A DNA stretch of 64,000 nucleotides from Leucogyrophana mollusca (GCA_021014945.1 MU266383.1:1-64000), one strand, 5' to 3'; counted from the stretch's first letter, positions 48,501-60,934 are shown. The notes: generated from the sequence alone by a model not told the origin. Program-made: numbers and translations.

Positions 48501-49816
48501 GAAGGGAAAGTAAGATGATTGCTCCGAGAATCCTGTGCACCCTTCGCGCCCCCCTCTCGCTTCGAGGTAGTGGCGTTTTGTTGCTAGCTCCCCACAGCAG
48601 AATTGCTACGCGGTCTCTCCCATGGCAGTGCGACATATGCATCTTGGCGACGTCTGCCAGGAAGCTTGCAACTCAGACCGGTTGATCGAGACTCGCTTCC
48701 GTGCGACGACGCAGAAGGCGACGTTTCCAATAATTAACGAATGATCTAGGCGACCGCGAGTCGATGATAGTACACTGTACATGGCAACAAGCACATGATT
48801 TTACTGCCACAGGTTACTTTTACGATCCATCGTGGTCCAACCATCAACTACAATCACTCATCTGAGTTCTACCCTGACGTCGAGTTGTGGTTGCAGTGCC
48901 TCTAATATCTGTCTATATCAGTCCCTTTGGTGATCTCCACGCCATGGATTGGTCTATCTTGAAGGTTCGAACTTGGTACTTAAATCCTTGGTTTTTCAGA
49001 CGGTGAGGGGATGGATAGGGATGAAAGCCCCGGCTGTTGTGGGGTCTCTGGTACTCGAAAAATTATACTCCAGGTCAACTCCAAGTTTACAAGCACGTTC
49101 ATATTGTCAGCGAATTAAGACAGGACAGTATGAGCTGATATGCCTCCTCCCTCAGGTCCTTTTTCATCAGAATCCTTGAAGACGCCTTATGAGGAGCGCA
49201 AGGCTGTAGCCGATTTGGGTTCCCAGTATCAACCCAACAGCTGTACTCATCTTTCCTTTCGAACAAGTTGAAAGATGTTCTACCTACATTCAGGTCCTGG
49301 CCTAGAGCCCGAGATCTTTGGATCCATCGTTGGATGGGGGTTGTACCTTGATGATAGGTACACCCTACGCACGTCGCTGTTATGATTGGACGCCGCGTCG
49401 CAATTCGATCAAGCACGTTTCTGTAGTGGCGAGCGACCCATGACCGCTGCTACAGCCTCCTGCACGACCAGAACCTTGGTGCAGATGGTAAGCTCGGTAA
49501 GGAGGCCAAATCCATCATCAATGCTTGCAAGCTAACAGCTCATATCGGTTTGAAGCAAGTCTGAATGGGGGATGTGCTGGTTATTCGTGGTATTTCAATC
49601 GTGCTCTAGGGCGTAATGAGAACGAGCGTATAGGACGAAGGGGTAAAAGGATAGCAACAGCAAATAAAGTGACCAAACCAGATAACTAGTCGTATCGTGC
49701 CAGTAAAAGTCTATCTCATATTAACACCTCCTGTGCGCAGTCTATATTCAGAGAAATAAATAGTTTGAGCGAAAGAATGACCGACTTTCATAAGCCACGG
49801 CCATGACAAGCATCAT
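45582..49816. other. 4.2 kb stretch without a defensible gene
   Basis: There are many short frames on both strands, none with a recognised family and none joined by good splice sites. The longest, 48143-48685 (180 codons, plus), is Ser/Arg-rich and looks like chance. A plus-strand stretch near 47,800-47,965 (AGSDDESGRQAKGRLEF ... KPHVKTCRYCHYRR) is protein-like but broken by stops, so decayed coding sequence is possible. No transposon domains or terminal repeats were seen. Confidence 0.4.
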
Positions 49817-50983
49817 CTACTTTCCACCAGTGGTGCCCAGACCCATCGATGACTTGAAGGAGTCATAGATCCACCATTGGAAGCCTAGGATATAGACAAT
49901 CAATATGTGCATTCTCTCTCCAACCACGATAGGCAACTTACCAGTCAACGTGCCGATCATGATAACCCTAGTGCCGAGACCCTTGGTGGCCAAGTTAACG
50001 ATGCCAGTTTCCGATGCGATCTGTCCAACGCTCTTGCCCTTGTTTGTAGGCTTGCCAAGCAAAGAGACGATGGAGTCAGCAGGATGCGAGACGACGGCGC
50101 AAACAACACCAGCGAGGTAACCAGAAGCGAAGGTCACTCCGAGTTGGGTAGTCTTAGAGTAAGTCTCTTTGGGCTCGGGGAAGACGTGGGTGTAGAACAG
50201 TTGGACGATCTTCTCGAAGAAGAAGAACTTGGCCATGGTGTAAGGGATCTATTTAAGAAGAAAATGAGCTGGGATTAGCTTTCAGATTCGACAAAGTCTG
50301 CTAACCTGGCGTGACCATAGAGGGACGAGGGAACCGAAGGGGTAGCGGGTTTCAACCTTGGTCTTGCTCATCTCTGCGAGAGCAGCACCGAAGCCAGTGG
50401 GGAATGTGCCGGTGGGGCTGGTCTGGATCTTGACCTTGGTCATTTCCAGAGGGCAAAGGGCGATATCGGCGAAGACCTCAGCCGAGGCGGAGCCAGCAAG
50501 CCAAATGGCAGGCTTGTACTTGTTGGAAGTCTCCTCACCGGCAAGGTTCATGTAGAGATCCTTGAACACCTCATAGAGACCGTACTTGAACATGCCCTGC
50601 AGCGAGTAGCCGACGAAAGTGGGACCGAAGCCTTTCCAGATACCGGTGGCACCCTCTTCACGGATAAGTGTTGAGATGCCAGAGGTGAGACCCTTGTATT
50701 TTGCGGGGTTGACCTACGAACGCGATAAAAATCAGGAAAGAAATTCGCCGAAAAAATAAGTCGGCCTACCTGCATGTTACATTTGGCCACGTCAAGGGGA
50801 GTGATACCGGCGTGGGTGATACCGCACGCTAGCACACCACCGAGCATGCATTTTGCGTAGTAGGCGGAGTCATGGGGCACGGGGCCAGCATATCTTTGAG
50901 AACTTCAGCTAAACGTCCCCGACGAAATACGAATGGCGGGATTACCTGGCATCCCACTTGCCGGCCGGGGCCAAATGCGACAT
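49817..50983 (-). CDS. MIR1: Mitochondrial phosphate carrier
   Basis: This inner-membrane carrier imports phosphate with protons for ATP synthesis. The start MSHLAPAGKWDAR at 50983 is spliced to YAGPVPHDSAYYAKCMLGG. Three carrier repeats are visible: ITPLDVAKCNMQV, IALCPLEMTKVKIQTSP and VVSHPADSIVSLLGKPTNKG. The third, PADSIVS, is specific to phosphate carriers. GFGPTFVGYSLQGMFKYGLY and TKGLGTRVIMIGTLTGFQWW are also typical. The last intron is 57 nt, stop-free and in frame (GTAAGTTGCC to ATCCTAG, near 49,890-49,945); family alignment requires its removal to give LTGFQWWIYDSFK. It is divergent from RIB3. Confidence 0.95.
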
Positions 50984-51485
50984 CGTAAATACTTATAAAA
51001 GCTCTAAAGGATGTTCTATAAGTGTTACTTGACTGGATATCCCGTCCAAGTCAGAGCGGAAAACCGATGAGCTCGAGGTGAGAGAGAAAGAGGTTGCGGA
51101 AGAGCGATGCACAAGCGGCTCTGTTATGCGGCAAATTTTGGTCGGGTTCCGCAAACAACCGACCACACATCGGCAAACTTTCGGCCTTTGTGTGGATTTG
51201 TGCTACGAGGCTCTACGGCTAGCAATCCAAACACTAGAGTCAGCAAGCTGAGACGTTATCCCGTCTTTGTCGGTCCGAATATCGAGTATGTCCTTCACTG
51301 ACGTGTAGACGAGTCCAGTACAGACGATTTCAGGTCTGGTGCTTTTGTACCGGTCACGATCTGCTCTCCCGCGGTTTAACACCCAGAGGTGAGTCCAATT
51401 CACATGTCGGACCCTAAGGATCTTCAACTCATCCTCGACTCACTCGTAGTATTTACGACTTCTCCCGACCATCACACTGTCAGTC
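50984..51485. promoter_or_regulatory. Divergent promoter region, phosphate carrier / RIB3
   Basis: This 502-bp spacer lies between two outward-facing start codons. No TATA box or repeat is convincing. Confidence 0.4.
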
Positions 51486-52369
51486 ATGGTGCAAACCATC
51501 TCGCCGAGTAGCAGTACACTCCAGAATGGAGGCACGGGAGACACCGGTTCTGTCCCCTCAGGCTGGAAACCAACACGCGTAAGGGATCGGCCGCCCAGGA
51601 CCGTCTTTGCTTTTGATCCCATAGACGACGCATTGTCTGCCTTTGGACGGGGAGAGCCTTTGGTAGTAATGGACGATGAAAGTCGAGAAAATGAGGGTGA
51701 CATCATCGTTTCAGCAAGCAAGTGTACAACCGAAATCATGGCATGGATCATAAAGCACACGAGGTATGTTGTATGTTTAGACGTTGTTGCCGTTGGTTCC
51801 AAGATGCTGATATATCCGACACAGTGGATATATTTGCATAGCTCTGCCCGGCAAGCGTTTGGAAGACCTGGCAATCCCCATGATGGTCCCAGACAATCAG
51901 GAACGCCATAGGACAGCCTATACTGTGACTGTGGACTACAAACATGGTCAGCTGCTCGTTTTTGGCTGACGGTGTCGTTTGGCTGGTTGACCTTACTTTG
52001 CCAGGCACCACCACCGGTATATCCGCTCACGATCGCTCACTCACCGCACGCAGACTCTGCGACACCACCGCCGTGGCAATTGATTTTACTCGTCCTGGTC
52101 ACTTGGTTCCCCTGCGCGCCCATGATGGGGGCGTCCTTGAACGTAAAGGGCATACCGAGAGCGGGGTCGACATGTGCATGCTCACAAATCAACCGCTCGG
52201 CGGGGTGCTCTGTGAGCTCGTCAACGACGACGAAATGGGGACAATGGCACGCAGGGATGACTGCAGGGCATTTGCAGATGCATGGGGATTGAAGATGATA
52301 AGTGTGGAGATGTTGGCGGAATATCGAAGACACGTTGCGAAACGGGCGAAAGCGAACGGCGTCAGCTGA
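51486..52369 (+). CDS. RIB3: 3,4-dihydroxy-2-butanone-4-phosphate synthase
   Basis: This enzyme converts ribulose 5-phosphate into the four-carbon donor for the riboflavin xylene ring, releasing formate, with Mg2+. Exons are 51486-51763, 51825-51946 and 52005-52369, giving 254 residues. The acidic active-site loop is [18 protein letters not shown]. After splicing, [18 protein letters not shown] is restored. [33 protein letters not shown] and [13 protein letters not shown] carry the remaining substrate and metal residues. The extended N-terminus ([14 protein letters not shown]) is low in complexity and is likely a fungal addition. Single-function form: no GTP cyclohydrolase II domain follows. 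Confidence 0.95.
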
Positions 52370-53453
52370 CCAGCACATCTAAACGAGTACCAACTCCCCG
52401 TGTTCCACAAGAGGCTCGCAAGGAGTTAAATTATTCGTATGTAGAAGACTGTACAACATGCCCCTATAATGTAACCACCACTCCTTCATTAATCATTCAT
52501 CACCAATCTTCCTGGCCTGGCACATACAATGCCGTCTACCACGGATTTCATTGACGCATCGGGCACTCTTGGCAACGATAGTGGCGATGAACCTCCAAGC
52601 TAGTACACGTAGTAGTCGATACCATCCACTCGAGACAACAGGTGATGACACGTTATTACATCACTGAACTCGCTGACGCTGAACAAGAGGGGCGCTGTCC
52701 AACCAGATGACCACGCCCAGTCTACTCAGGGTGATATGGGGGTTCACACTGGAACTGCAATATTATACGGAGACCTAAATACCCTGTCCGTGGAAGGTCT
52801 CGATTCAGATTGGAGGCTTAAGTTATTCGAGGCCGTTGTTTCTCACCTCGGCCATCGATGGTTTAGGTTTTTTATGGACCACTTGGGAGGGAGGCTGGTG
52901 TACTATGATCTCAGCAAAGTAGCACGTCCTGTGTCACGCGCTGACATGAGAAACATCGTTTCCCTTGAAGCTCTGAAGTCAGAGTAGACTGAACCAGATT
53001 CCAGGCAGACTCAACCTGAGCAAACCCGCAGCGGCCGGAAATTGCCGACAAGGTCTGCCTGTGAGTCCCTTGTGAAAGTCCGCGGCTTCGAAGGTGGGCG
53101 TACTTGCCACGACGAAGGCCTCTGCTGCTTCAAGTTGCCGTCACTACCAGAACTTCGACTGCGATTATGACCATGACGATCGGCTTCTCTCAACTATTGA
53201 AGATGCCCCAGTGGCTATCATGATATAGGCTTGCGCGCTTGCACACATCGCTTGTGTGAAAACATATGTTGAAGCGAGCCCATCATATTCCCCCCTCTGT
53301 TGCGATCTCACAGCCTGGCCGCTCTTAAATATATCCGCCGTGAGTTTGACTCCTGATTCCCACCTCCTCTCTTTTCATTTCTTCGTACCCATACCTTTCT
53401 CTTATAATTGGACGTCGTTCTTTTCTGTATCTTGTTTCTTGCGCAGTGTTACG
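52370..53453. other. Intergenic with one unassigned open frame
   Basis: The plus-strand frame 52736-52987 (83 residues, containing FEAVVSHLGHRWFRFFMDHL) is protein-like but isolated, and I found no exons to join to it. The rest is the upstream flank of the first protease. Confidence 0.35.
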
Positions 53454-55332
53454 ATGCTGTCGTCGATGCCATTTGCTTTGATTGTTTTGCTATCTATTCC
53501 GCTCGAGACTCTCGCAGTACCTCGACCGCTCATACCAGCTGCTGGACAGTCTGTCCCATTAAAACGAAAAGCTCAAGTCACGCGTAATGAATCGGAGTGG
53601 GCCGAATGGGCCAAGAGCCAGAGGGATGCAGTGATGGCCAAGTATTCGCCGCAAAGGAAGAAGAGGAGTACGGGTGTGAATCTGTGAGTTCAGAATATGT
53701 GTCGCGTCTGATTGTGGAACTGACGTTCAGCTTAGGATTGTCAATCAGGGGCTGGATTCGAGGTACATTCACATCGTGACATCCACTTCTCAAAGCTTTA
53801 CTAGCCTTCCTCCAGTTTCTATGGCTCCGTAGCGGTAGGCACTCCGCCGGTTGCGTTCGATGTGATCTTAGATACGGGCTCTGCGTAAGCTCGTTCATGT
53901 GTCTAACAACCCGCGATTTATAATACCCATATTCAGTGATTTATGGATCGCTGACACACACTGTGATTCAACTTGTGCTGGGACCGGCAACTTCGATCCT
54001 TCTAAGTCCAGCAGTTTCCAAAATCTAAGCAAGGTCTTTGATGTCACGTACGGGAGTGGCGAAGCTATGGGAACGCTGGGCCAAGACGTGGTACAAATGG
54101 CAGGATTCTCTGTACAGAAGCAGCAATTTGGTATGTGACTCAGGCCTCATATCCATAAACCATACCTACACCGCGCTAGGGGCTGTAACCGCGACATCCT
54201 CTAACTTCCTACAAAACCCCGTTACGGGTTTGATCGGTCTTGCTTGGCAGTCTCTTGCCGCCTCCGGTGCCATGCCATTTTGGCAAGCCCTGGCCAGTGG
54301 TGGATACTGGGATTCGCCATTAATGGGCTTTCAACTTACGCGGTAGGTTTTCTCCACGGTTCACCATGAGACCCTAGACTCATCGCTCCCGCAGTTTCCT
54401 TAATGACAGTTCAGCAGGGAATCTAGAACCAGGAGGGTCATTGTCCATGGGTAGGGTTGACGCCCTATGTCACTATCTGCGTTAGGGTGAACTATTTTGA
54501 TAGGCTTTGTCAACGAGAGCCTCTACACGGGTACCATCGACTATCAAAACATCCCTAATGGCCAGGCTTCATATTGGCTACAAGCCATCACAGGTTGGCA
54601 GTTTTGTCTTTCTCGACTGTCAATGACAGAAATCTGACCTGGTATCGTGACCTAGCCTTGACGGTACAAGGAAAATCTATTTCTTTGCCGAGTGGCGCTG
54701 CCTCGTATGCTGCTATTGACACTGGAACCACACTTGTTGCTGGCCCCAGTAGCGGTATCCAGGCCATATACGCCCAGATACCTGGATCGCACCCAGGTTC
54801 GGGTCAGTGGGAAGGATTCTACAGCTATCGTCAGTATCGCTCTTGACATCAGCGGCTAGTGTACTGATTTTAACCGCCCAGCTTGCAACGCGGATGTTGT
54901 TGTCGAAATATCCTTTGGGGGGCCCAGTTGGTCGATCAGCCCCGCCGACTTCCAGTTCACGGCGACGGGTCCCTCGTCGACTGATTGTTACGGGGCTTTC
55001 TATGAGATACCTACGGCCGAGGGTTCACCCCCTTGGATCGTAGGCGATACTTTCTTGGTGTGCCTCCCGTGTAGTGATTGAGATTTTTGGCGCTGATATT
55101 TTCCGACCAGAAAAACGTATACTCTGTTTTTCGTTACGATCCCCCTTCGGTTGGCTTTGCGGCACTGTCGGAAACCGCTCTCGCTATGAACGGCGCCAAC
55201 GCAGTAGTACCCACGCCAACAATCGGAGCCGACACTGCCATTGTCACTGCGAATAGTGCGACACCAGCACATACGCTAGGCCACCTCACTCTTGTCATTT
55301 CCGCCATTTTCGGTCTCCTCTTTTTACTATAG
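53454..55332 (+). CDS. Pepsin-like aspartic protease (family A1), GPI-type, copy 1
   Basis: Secreted or cell-wall endopeptidase. The signal peptide is MLSSMPFALIVLLSIPLETL. The propeptide ends at a Kex2-type site (PQRKKRSTGV). The first catalytic Asp is in AFDVILDTGSA|DLWIADTHC, and a flap Tyr is in FDVTYGSGEAMGTLGQDVV. The second Asp is in YAAIDTGTTLVAGP. The C-terminus has a Ser/Thr-containing spacer and a hydrophobic end (LTLVISAIFGLLFLL) with no basic tail, as in GPI anchor signals. About ten short-intron exons are needed. It is the tandem paralogue of the next gene, with matching exon layout. Confidence 0.9.
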
Positions 55333-55906
55333 GAATTTGCTACGGACAAGACGGACTGCGGAGCGACTAACCTGGAATGCATCTTACTTCACAGACTAGC
55401 ACGGACTGAGTACTGAGTAATTAGGGACATTTATTTCATGTCAAGGACAAGCGTGTAGCTTGGTGACCCTACTGTGGATAGCCTACTCAGGCGCCTTCGA
55501 CTATACAGTGCAACCGCCAATAACTGGTCGTTTGCGCAGCAGGTCCAGTGACGGCATTATATTAGTCAACGATAATGATGGTATCCCGTTCTCGCAATCC
55601 CACACGCAAAGACTAAGTATGCTCCGTATACTCACTGAACTGCTTGTGTGGGATTTCCTGCTATTCCTGGGCGGTGTCTCCGCCTTTAACCTAGTGCCGG
55701 CACACACAGCTGCGCACCTCCGCAGCCGCAGACATGGGCGCCAACCTGTGAGCATCGTGTTCCGAGGCTGTTCCTTTTCATACTCCACACGAGATTCTCC
55801 AAGACGCCTTCGCGTCAACCATACTTTACCTCCTTCTCCTTCTTTCCCCGTCCATATTTACTTTCTTATTCGGTTGATTGCGTATTGACCAGGGCTACTC
55901 CCCGAA
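55333..55906. other. Spacer between the tandem proteases
   Basis: This is 574 bp with one open frame (55460-55888) of no recognised kind. It is probably the promoter of copy 2. Confidence 0.45.
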
Positions 55907-57800
55907 ATGTTGTGGTCGGCGTCACTTGTGTCACTGGTTCTGTTGCTGTCGTCGCTTGAAGTCTTTGGTGCACCCAGTCCGTCACCGGGTGCCGGCCAAT
56001 CCATTTCCCTCTCGAGAAGGACGAGGTCGCGCAATGCAACCGAGCTAGCTCAACTGGCACAAAAGCAGAGACTCACACTCGCCGCGAAATATAATGCTCA
56101 GTCAAGGCAGAAAAGGAGCACCGGGTACAATCTGTATGTCACGCGTTCAGTCCTGGACAAACTCTGGAATTCTGACAAGTGCATCTAAAGTCTCATTGAC
56201 CAAGATAGTGATTCTGGGTACCGAGTGCCAGTTTCTGTGCAGGGCGCCAATGACTAAATTTCATTCTACTCGCAGTTACATCGGCTCGCTCGCTATCGGG
56301 ACACCAGCAGTTTCTTACGAGGTCCTTCTTGATACCGGCTCATCGTAGGCATCAGTTTGAACTACCAGTCCAAATGATCTTTTAAACAGTTTCACTGTCA
56401 GTGATTTATGGGTGGCCGGTTCCTCTTGTGCGGCTTGTGGATCAAGCCCATCATTTAATCCAGTATCATCAACATCTTTCCAGAATCTCTCAACACCCTT
56501 TGCAATCCAGTATGGTTCGGGTGAAGCCGAAGGGTACTTGGGACAAGACGTTGTCCAAATGGCGGGGTTTTCTGTCAGTAACCAAGGGTTTGGTACGCTT
56601 GCTGTTCTGCCTCCATTCCCTCTGACACAACAGCATTGCTCATGTCGACTACCTTTAGCTGTTGTGGATGCCACATCACAGGACTTGCTCCAGAGTCCGG
56701 TCTCCGGACTACTCGGTCTCGCATGGCAAGCAATCGCATCTTCGGGAAAGACACCGTTTTGGCAGACTTTAGCCAGCAGCAATGCGTGGGACTCGCCCCT
56801 CATGTCTATTCAGCTCAGGCGGTATGTTATCTGTTTGTTCTGTGCGATCTATTTTTACCATTGGGTACAGATATGGCAATGATACTTCCGCTCAGACCGA
56901 GGAGCCTGGAGGAACACTCATGATGGGTAAATAAAATATCGTGTTTCACCAACAGCCGCTGATGCAATACTTAACCAACCCAGGCTATGTCAACAGCAGT
57001 TTGTACACAGGTGACATTGACTATCAGGATATCCCCGGCACGCCTGGATTCTGGAGTTTGACACTGAGTTGTAAGCGCAATGTTTGACTTTCTGGTCATA
57101 TCTCATCGTTATTTGGTGCTTTTAGCCATCACTGCCCAGGGCACTTCAGTATCGCTAGGGGACACCACGTTAGCTGCCATTGATACTGGCACGACGAACA
57201 TTGCAGGTCCAACGAGCTCAATTGAAGCGATCTACGCAACAATTCCGGGTTCCCAGCCCGCAACTGGCGAGTGGGAGGGCTATTACAGTTACCGTAAGTG
57301 TTGCTTGCGGTGAAGACAGACGACGAAACTCAACACTGGTGCCGACAGCTTGTGACACGGATGTTTCTGTGTCGTTCTCATTCGGTGGCCCCAGCTGGTC
57401 TATGAGCTCCGCCGACTTTGAGTTTACCCGTCTTGAGAACTCCGCTGATTGCATCGGGGCCTTCTTTGGGACGGATACTGGGGGAAACGGAAACCCTTAT
57501 TGGATCATCGGTGACGCATTCCTCGTGAGTTCCACTCCAACAAGGTCACGAGAGGACTCCCAGACTAATATTCTCCGTCAACAGAAAAACGTTTACTCTG
57601 TCTTCCGATACAACCCAGCCTCCGTCGGCTTCGCTGCTCTTTCTGAAACTGCTCTTTCCATGAACGGCGTGGACGGCACGGTGCCAACTCCGACGATTGG
57701 TGCTGTTACTGCTGCTGTTACCGGCGCCGCCTTGCCCAATTATGCCTTGAGCAAATTTGCTCTTATCGGGTCGACTGCACTCGTCGCTTTCTTGCTATGA
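55907..57800 (+). CDS. Pepsin-like aspartic protease (family A1), GPI-type, copy 2
   Basis: The signal peptide is MLWSASLVSLVLLLSSLEVF. A Kex2-type site (SRQKRSTGY) lies at the same place as in copy 1. The catalytic aspartates are in VLLDTGSS|DLWVAGSSC and LAAIDTGTTNIAGP, and the flap is in FAIQYGSGEAEGYLGQDVV. The second exon must begin at TCTCATTGACC after an acceptor ending AAAG, giving LLIDQDSDSGYIGSLAIG. The C-terminal GPI-like end is FALIGSTALVAFLL. It is clearly homologous to copy 1 across the whole length (for example GQDVVQMAGFSV and KNVYSVFRY are identical), but diverged enough to be an old duplication. No disabling change was seen. Confidence 0.91.
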
Positions 57801-58135
57801 TTCTGCTGTCAATAGGCTGGCGATCTCTTATCTGCAACTCACCATTTTCCCGGAATCTAATCATTCACGGACTACATCACTATTCGTGCCCAGTGTAAAC
57901 GTAAATTATGTAGCATAGGACACTTCAACTGTGGTTTTAACGACCGATCGTGTGGTAATATGTTTCCATGAACATCAATGTGAGTGGTTGGCATCAGCCC
58001 CCTGCACAGAACGATCCAACATGTCAGTACTCAGTCACCGTACTGTGGGTAGTTGAAACTTAATGATACAATGTGCGCCACTGAGATATGTGATGTGAAG
58101 TATACGAAAGATGACCTATGTATGTCCTATGTATG
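57801..58135. other. Convergent 3' spacer
   Basis: This 335-bp stretch lies between the stops of copy 2 (plus) and the LRR gene (minus). Nothing was recognised. Confidence 0.5.
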
Positions 58136-59912
58136 CTAGTCATCAAACTCGTCCATGCTGAAGGGATCAGAGCCTCTCAGGTCTACTACCTGAACAGCAT
58201 CCATGTCGACGTCCATCTGAGAGTCTGGTCCAGAGGCGGGAACAGGGGTTGGCGCCAAGGCGGCGAATGTCTTTCGTGGTGGGGAAAAATCTAGTGGTCT
58301 TGGCTTGCTTGGAATGTCCACGTTCTGGTCCAAAAAATTCAAACAGTTCTGCAAGCAGCCTCGCCATTTCAGAGGAACTGCACCGCCAACGTCCACGCCA
58401 GCTATCTTTCTCTCCCAAGTGAACCGTTCGGCGGCATGCTTTACAAATAGACTTCCACGATGTGCCGGGTTAGCACAAGTACCAACACCGATATAGGAGA
58501 GCGACTCTCGCGATGCCCAAGTGGTGCCATGCGACGACAAGGTCGGAGATGATTTGACCGGAGTCCTGAAAACACCTCTAACGCAAGAAGACAGCATCTC
58601 GCGAACGCTGGACGGTATACAGTCGTCCCAGTGGTCCGGTAAGGGAACACCATAGTACTCTGAGAGTATGGTGCGAGTATGTGAAGCGTCGCCTTGATCA
58701 ACTGGCGATAAGAGCAGTCTTAAGCAAAGCTCCGTAAGAGGAGGGACCGCATGAAGGAAAGTCGTTGTAGAAGAAAGTGACGGTGGAGCGGAGCTAGATG
58801 ATTCAGCCTCTTTCCTAGCCAGAAAGAGCTTCGTGATGGAACGTCGGGACTGTAGAGTGCGCCGTGAACTGCCCAGAGCACCATCTAGAGCTTGGGAATG
58901 AGGCCGGGAAGGTTCTTGAAGAAAGGGGTTCGGATAAAGCGATAGATTTGTGAGTGTCATACTATGCATTTCCGAAGGCAGGTATGTCAGTCTATTTTGA
59001 GAGAGATTGAGCTCTCGAAGATTGCGAAGACGACAAATGTCATGAGGAATGTGTGTTAATTGGTTTCCCCCTGTGTTGCAAGTCAAGTTAACATCATGCC
59101 GTACGGATTACACATTCTACAGACACAGTACTCACGTAAAGTAAGAACAGTGAGCCTCTGGACGTCGAACAGTTGGATAGGTAAAACGCTGATGTCGTTG
59201 CCAGATAAATAGAGTTGTACAGCATCCCTATCTTTTTCTGAGTCGACGATCGATTTCGTCCGCTGGAAGGAGCGGGTCCGAGTGGGATGAACGTCTGGGT
59301 CCGTCGTGACGCGTGATAAAGCGCGTCCCCCAGACACGCTCTGCTCCGAAAATTCGGCCGTGTTGAAGAAGCTAGAGAGATCCGCAATGGACGGCGGAAT
59401 ACTCTTCAAGCGTTTGTTCCTGAGTGCTCCGGGGTCAAACAATACCACCAACCTTGAAACACGTAAATTATCACGTACGTGAGGTCGATACGTCCAACTC
59501 CAGTGTCAAAAGGCATCCGAAGAGCGTCATCCCACAGTCGCTCTTCGTGATCTAGGTATCGCGTCGTACGGTGAGGCTCGGGTGAGGCCCCTAATCGTTC
59601 CACGTGCAAGTAGTCACCCTCATCTAAGGAACGCGAGAACGGCGCGTCGCGATAAAATGCGGACCGTTTAGACGACTCCGCAAATGGAGTACAAGGAGGA
59701 GTGTCCGACTTCTTCTCGTGTTGAGGCGGCCGCTTCGTAGCTTTGGTTGAGGCCGCGAATGGGTGCGAAAATTCTACGCGCGATGGCGGGGGAGAGTCGA
59801 GGTGATACGGTGCTAGGGTTGGGCTCGAGAGCGGAGACGAGTCTGCTGGGCCCAAAACTGGAGACGAGGAAGGCGACGGATCAGCAGACGAGGACGGGGA
59901 GTCATAATTCAT
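58136..59912 (-). CDS. Leucine-rich-repeat protein
   Basis: The start MNYDSPSSSADPSPSSSP opens a long Ser/Pro-rich disordered part. The LRR units follow after splicing: NKRLKSIPPSIADLSSFF, VQLYLSGNDISVLPIQLF, GNQLTHIPHDICRLRNL, and ELNLSQNRLTYLPSEMHS. The C-terminal half includes PPLTELCLRLLLSP, SEYYGVPLPDHWDD, and a Cys/His-bearing segment (GVGTCANPAHRGSLFVKHAA) followed by RFTWERKIAGVDVGGAVPLK. It ends in an acidic tail (DPFSMDEFDD). Three or four exons, roughly 560 residues. The layout resembles fungal LRR proteins of unknown role; the binding partner is not known. Confidence 0.8.
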
Positions 59913-60348
59913 CGCAAGGATTGCTTTACAGCTTCAAATGATAAACTGAAGTAACCTGAACGTGGGGGTGCTGGATTAACCTGCCCATAACCCGGGTGCA
60001 CCTTATGACCATACACGGGGAGGTGACTAAGCGATCCTGTTTAGGAAGGTGTCCAGGTTCACACTGCGGAGAAGAAACGCTGATCATCTGGTCATGACGG
60101 CCCCTACATATAGGATCATTAGGATCATACCCCGCTCAAACGTTCTCCAATGATAGGACAGCTGAGAGCGCAAAAAGAAACCGTAAAACCCAAGGAACGT
60201 ATTAAGAGTAGATCGTTATAACAGCATTCGAGTTAACAAGTAAACAAGTACGCTAGTGTATAACGAAAGACAACGGTGCAATACTGCCACGCAGCGGTAG
60301 ACACTCTTGAGCCTTCCATCCATCTGCGCGCTCAGTTCCTCAGCAATA
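59913..60348. other. Intergenic
   Basis: This is the upstream region of the LRR gene and the 3' flank of the hydrophobin. No gene was seen. Confidence 0.5.
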
Positions 60349-60815
60349 TTAGACGCCGAGGTTGATAGGGGAGCAGCCGGCGTTGATCAACCCGTTCTAT
60401 GGTCACGGCCCACTTCAGTTGTTGTACGCCCCTTTCTGGAGAAGACTTGACTCACGAATTGGTTGTCAGTGCAGCAGACGGGCTCCTGGTTGCAGGTAGC
60501 GCCCTGGCTGAGGGCGATTGCGCTGATCGGAGAGCAGTTGAGACCAACTTGGCCAGTGATGGGTCCGAGGACAACGCCGAGGAGGCTCAGGAGACCAGTG
60601 ACTTGGCTGGAGTTAGCCTAGGTAAGAACTCGTCAACAGCGCGCAAAATAGCAAGTTCTCCTGAAGAAACTCACGTCCTGGACGCTGTTGCAGCAAGAGA
60701 TAGAGCCGGTGTTGCACTGGTTGGTTTGGCGGACAGCGACCTCAGGGGCGGGAGAGGCAGCAGCCAAGAGGGCGAAAAGGAGGAAAAAGACGACGGCAGA
60801 GATGCGGGAGAACAT
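60349..60815 (-). CDS. Class I hydrophobin
   Basis: This secreted amphipathic protein assembles into water-repellent films on aerial hyphae, spores and fruiting bodies. Three exons give 116 residues. The signal peptide is MFSRISAVVFFLLFALLAAA. The eight cysteines have class I spacing: C-x6-CC-x32-C-x13-C-x5-CC-x12-C-x7-end, seen in QCNTGSISCCNSVQD, GLNCSPISAIAL, TCNQEPVCCTDNQF and NAGCSPINLGV. Introns follow VQD (GTGAGT donor) and DNQF (GTGAGT donor) and are of usual length. The hydrophobic stretch LLSLLGVVLGPITG lies in the CC-C loop, as usual. The gene has its own TATA box upstream. Confidence 0.95.
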
Positions 60816-60926
60816 TTTGAGATGTATTACTTTGTGAAAGTAGTAACGAATGTGTGGATTGCTTGTGAGCGCTGTTGAGCTTTGGAAAGAAAAAATTGGA
60901 TGGGGAATCCCAGCTCACCTGGGGGG

Positions 60927-60934
60927 CTTTTATA
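60927..60934 (-). promoter_or_regulatory. TATA box of the hydrophobin gene
   Basis: TATAAAAG on the minus strand lies about 112 nt before the ATG, typical of strongly expressed hydrophobin genes. Confidence 0.5.

Noticed and set aside
48143..48685. 180-codon plus-strand open frame
   Set aside because: Ser/Arg-rich composition, open frames also on other strands, no splice support and no family.
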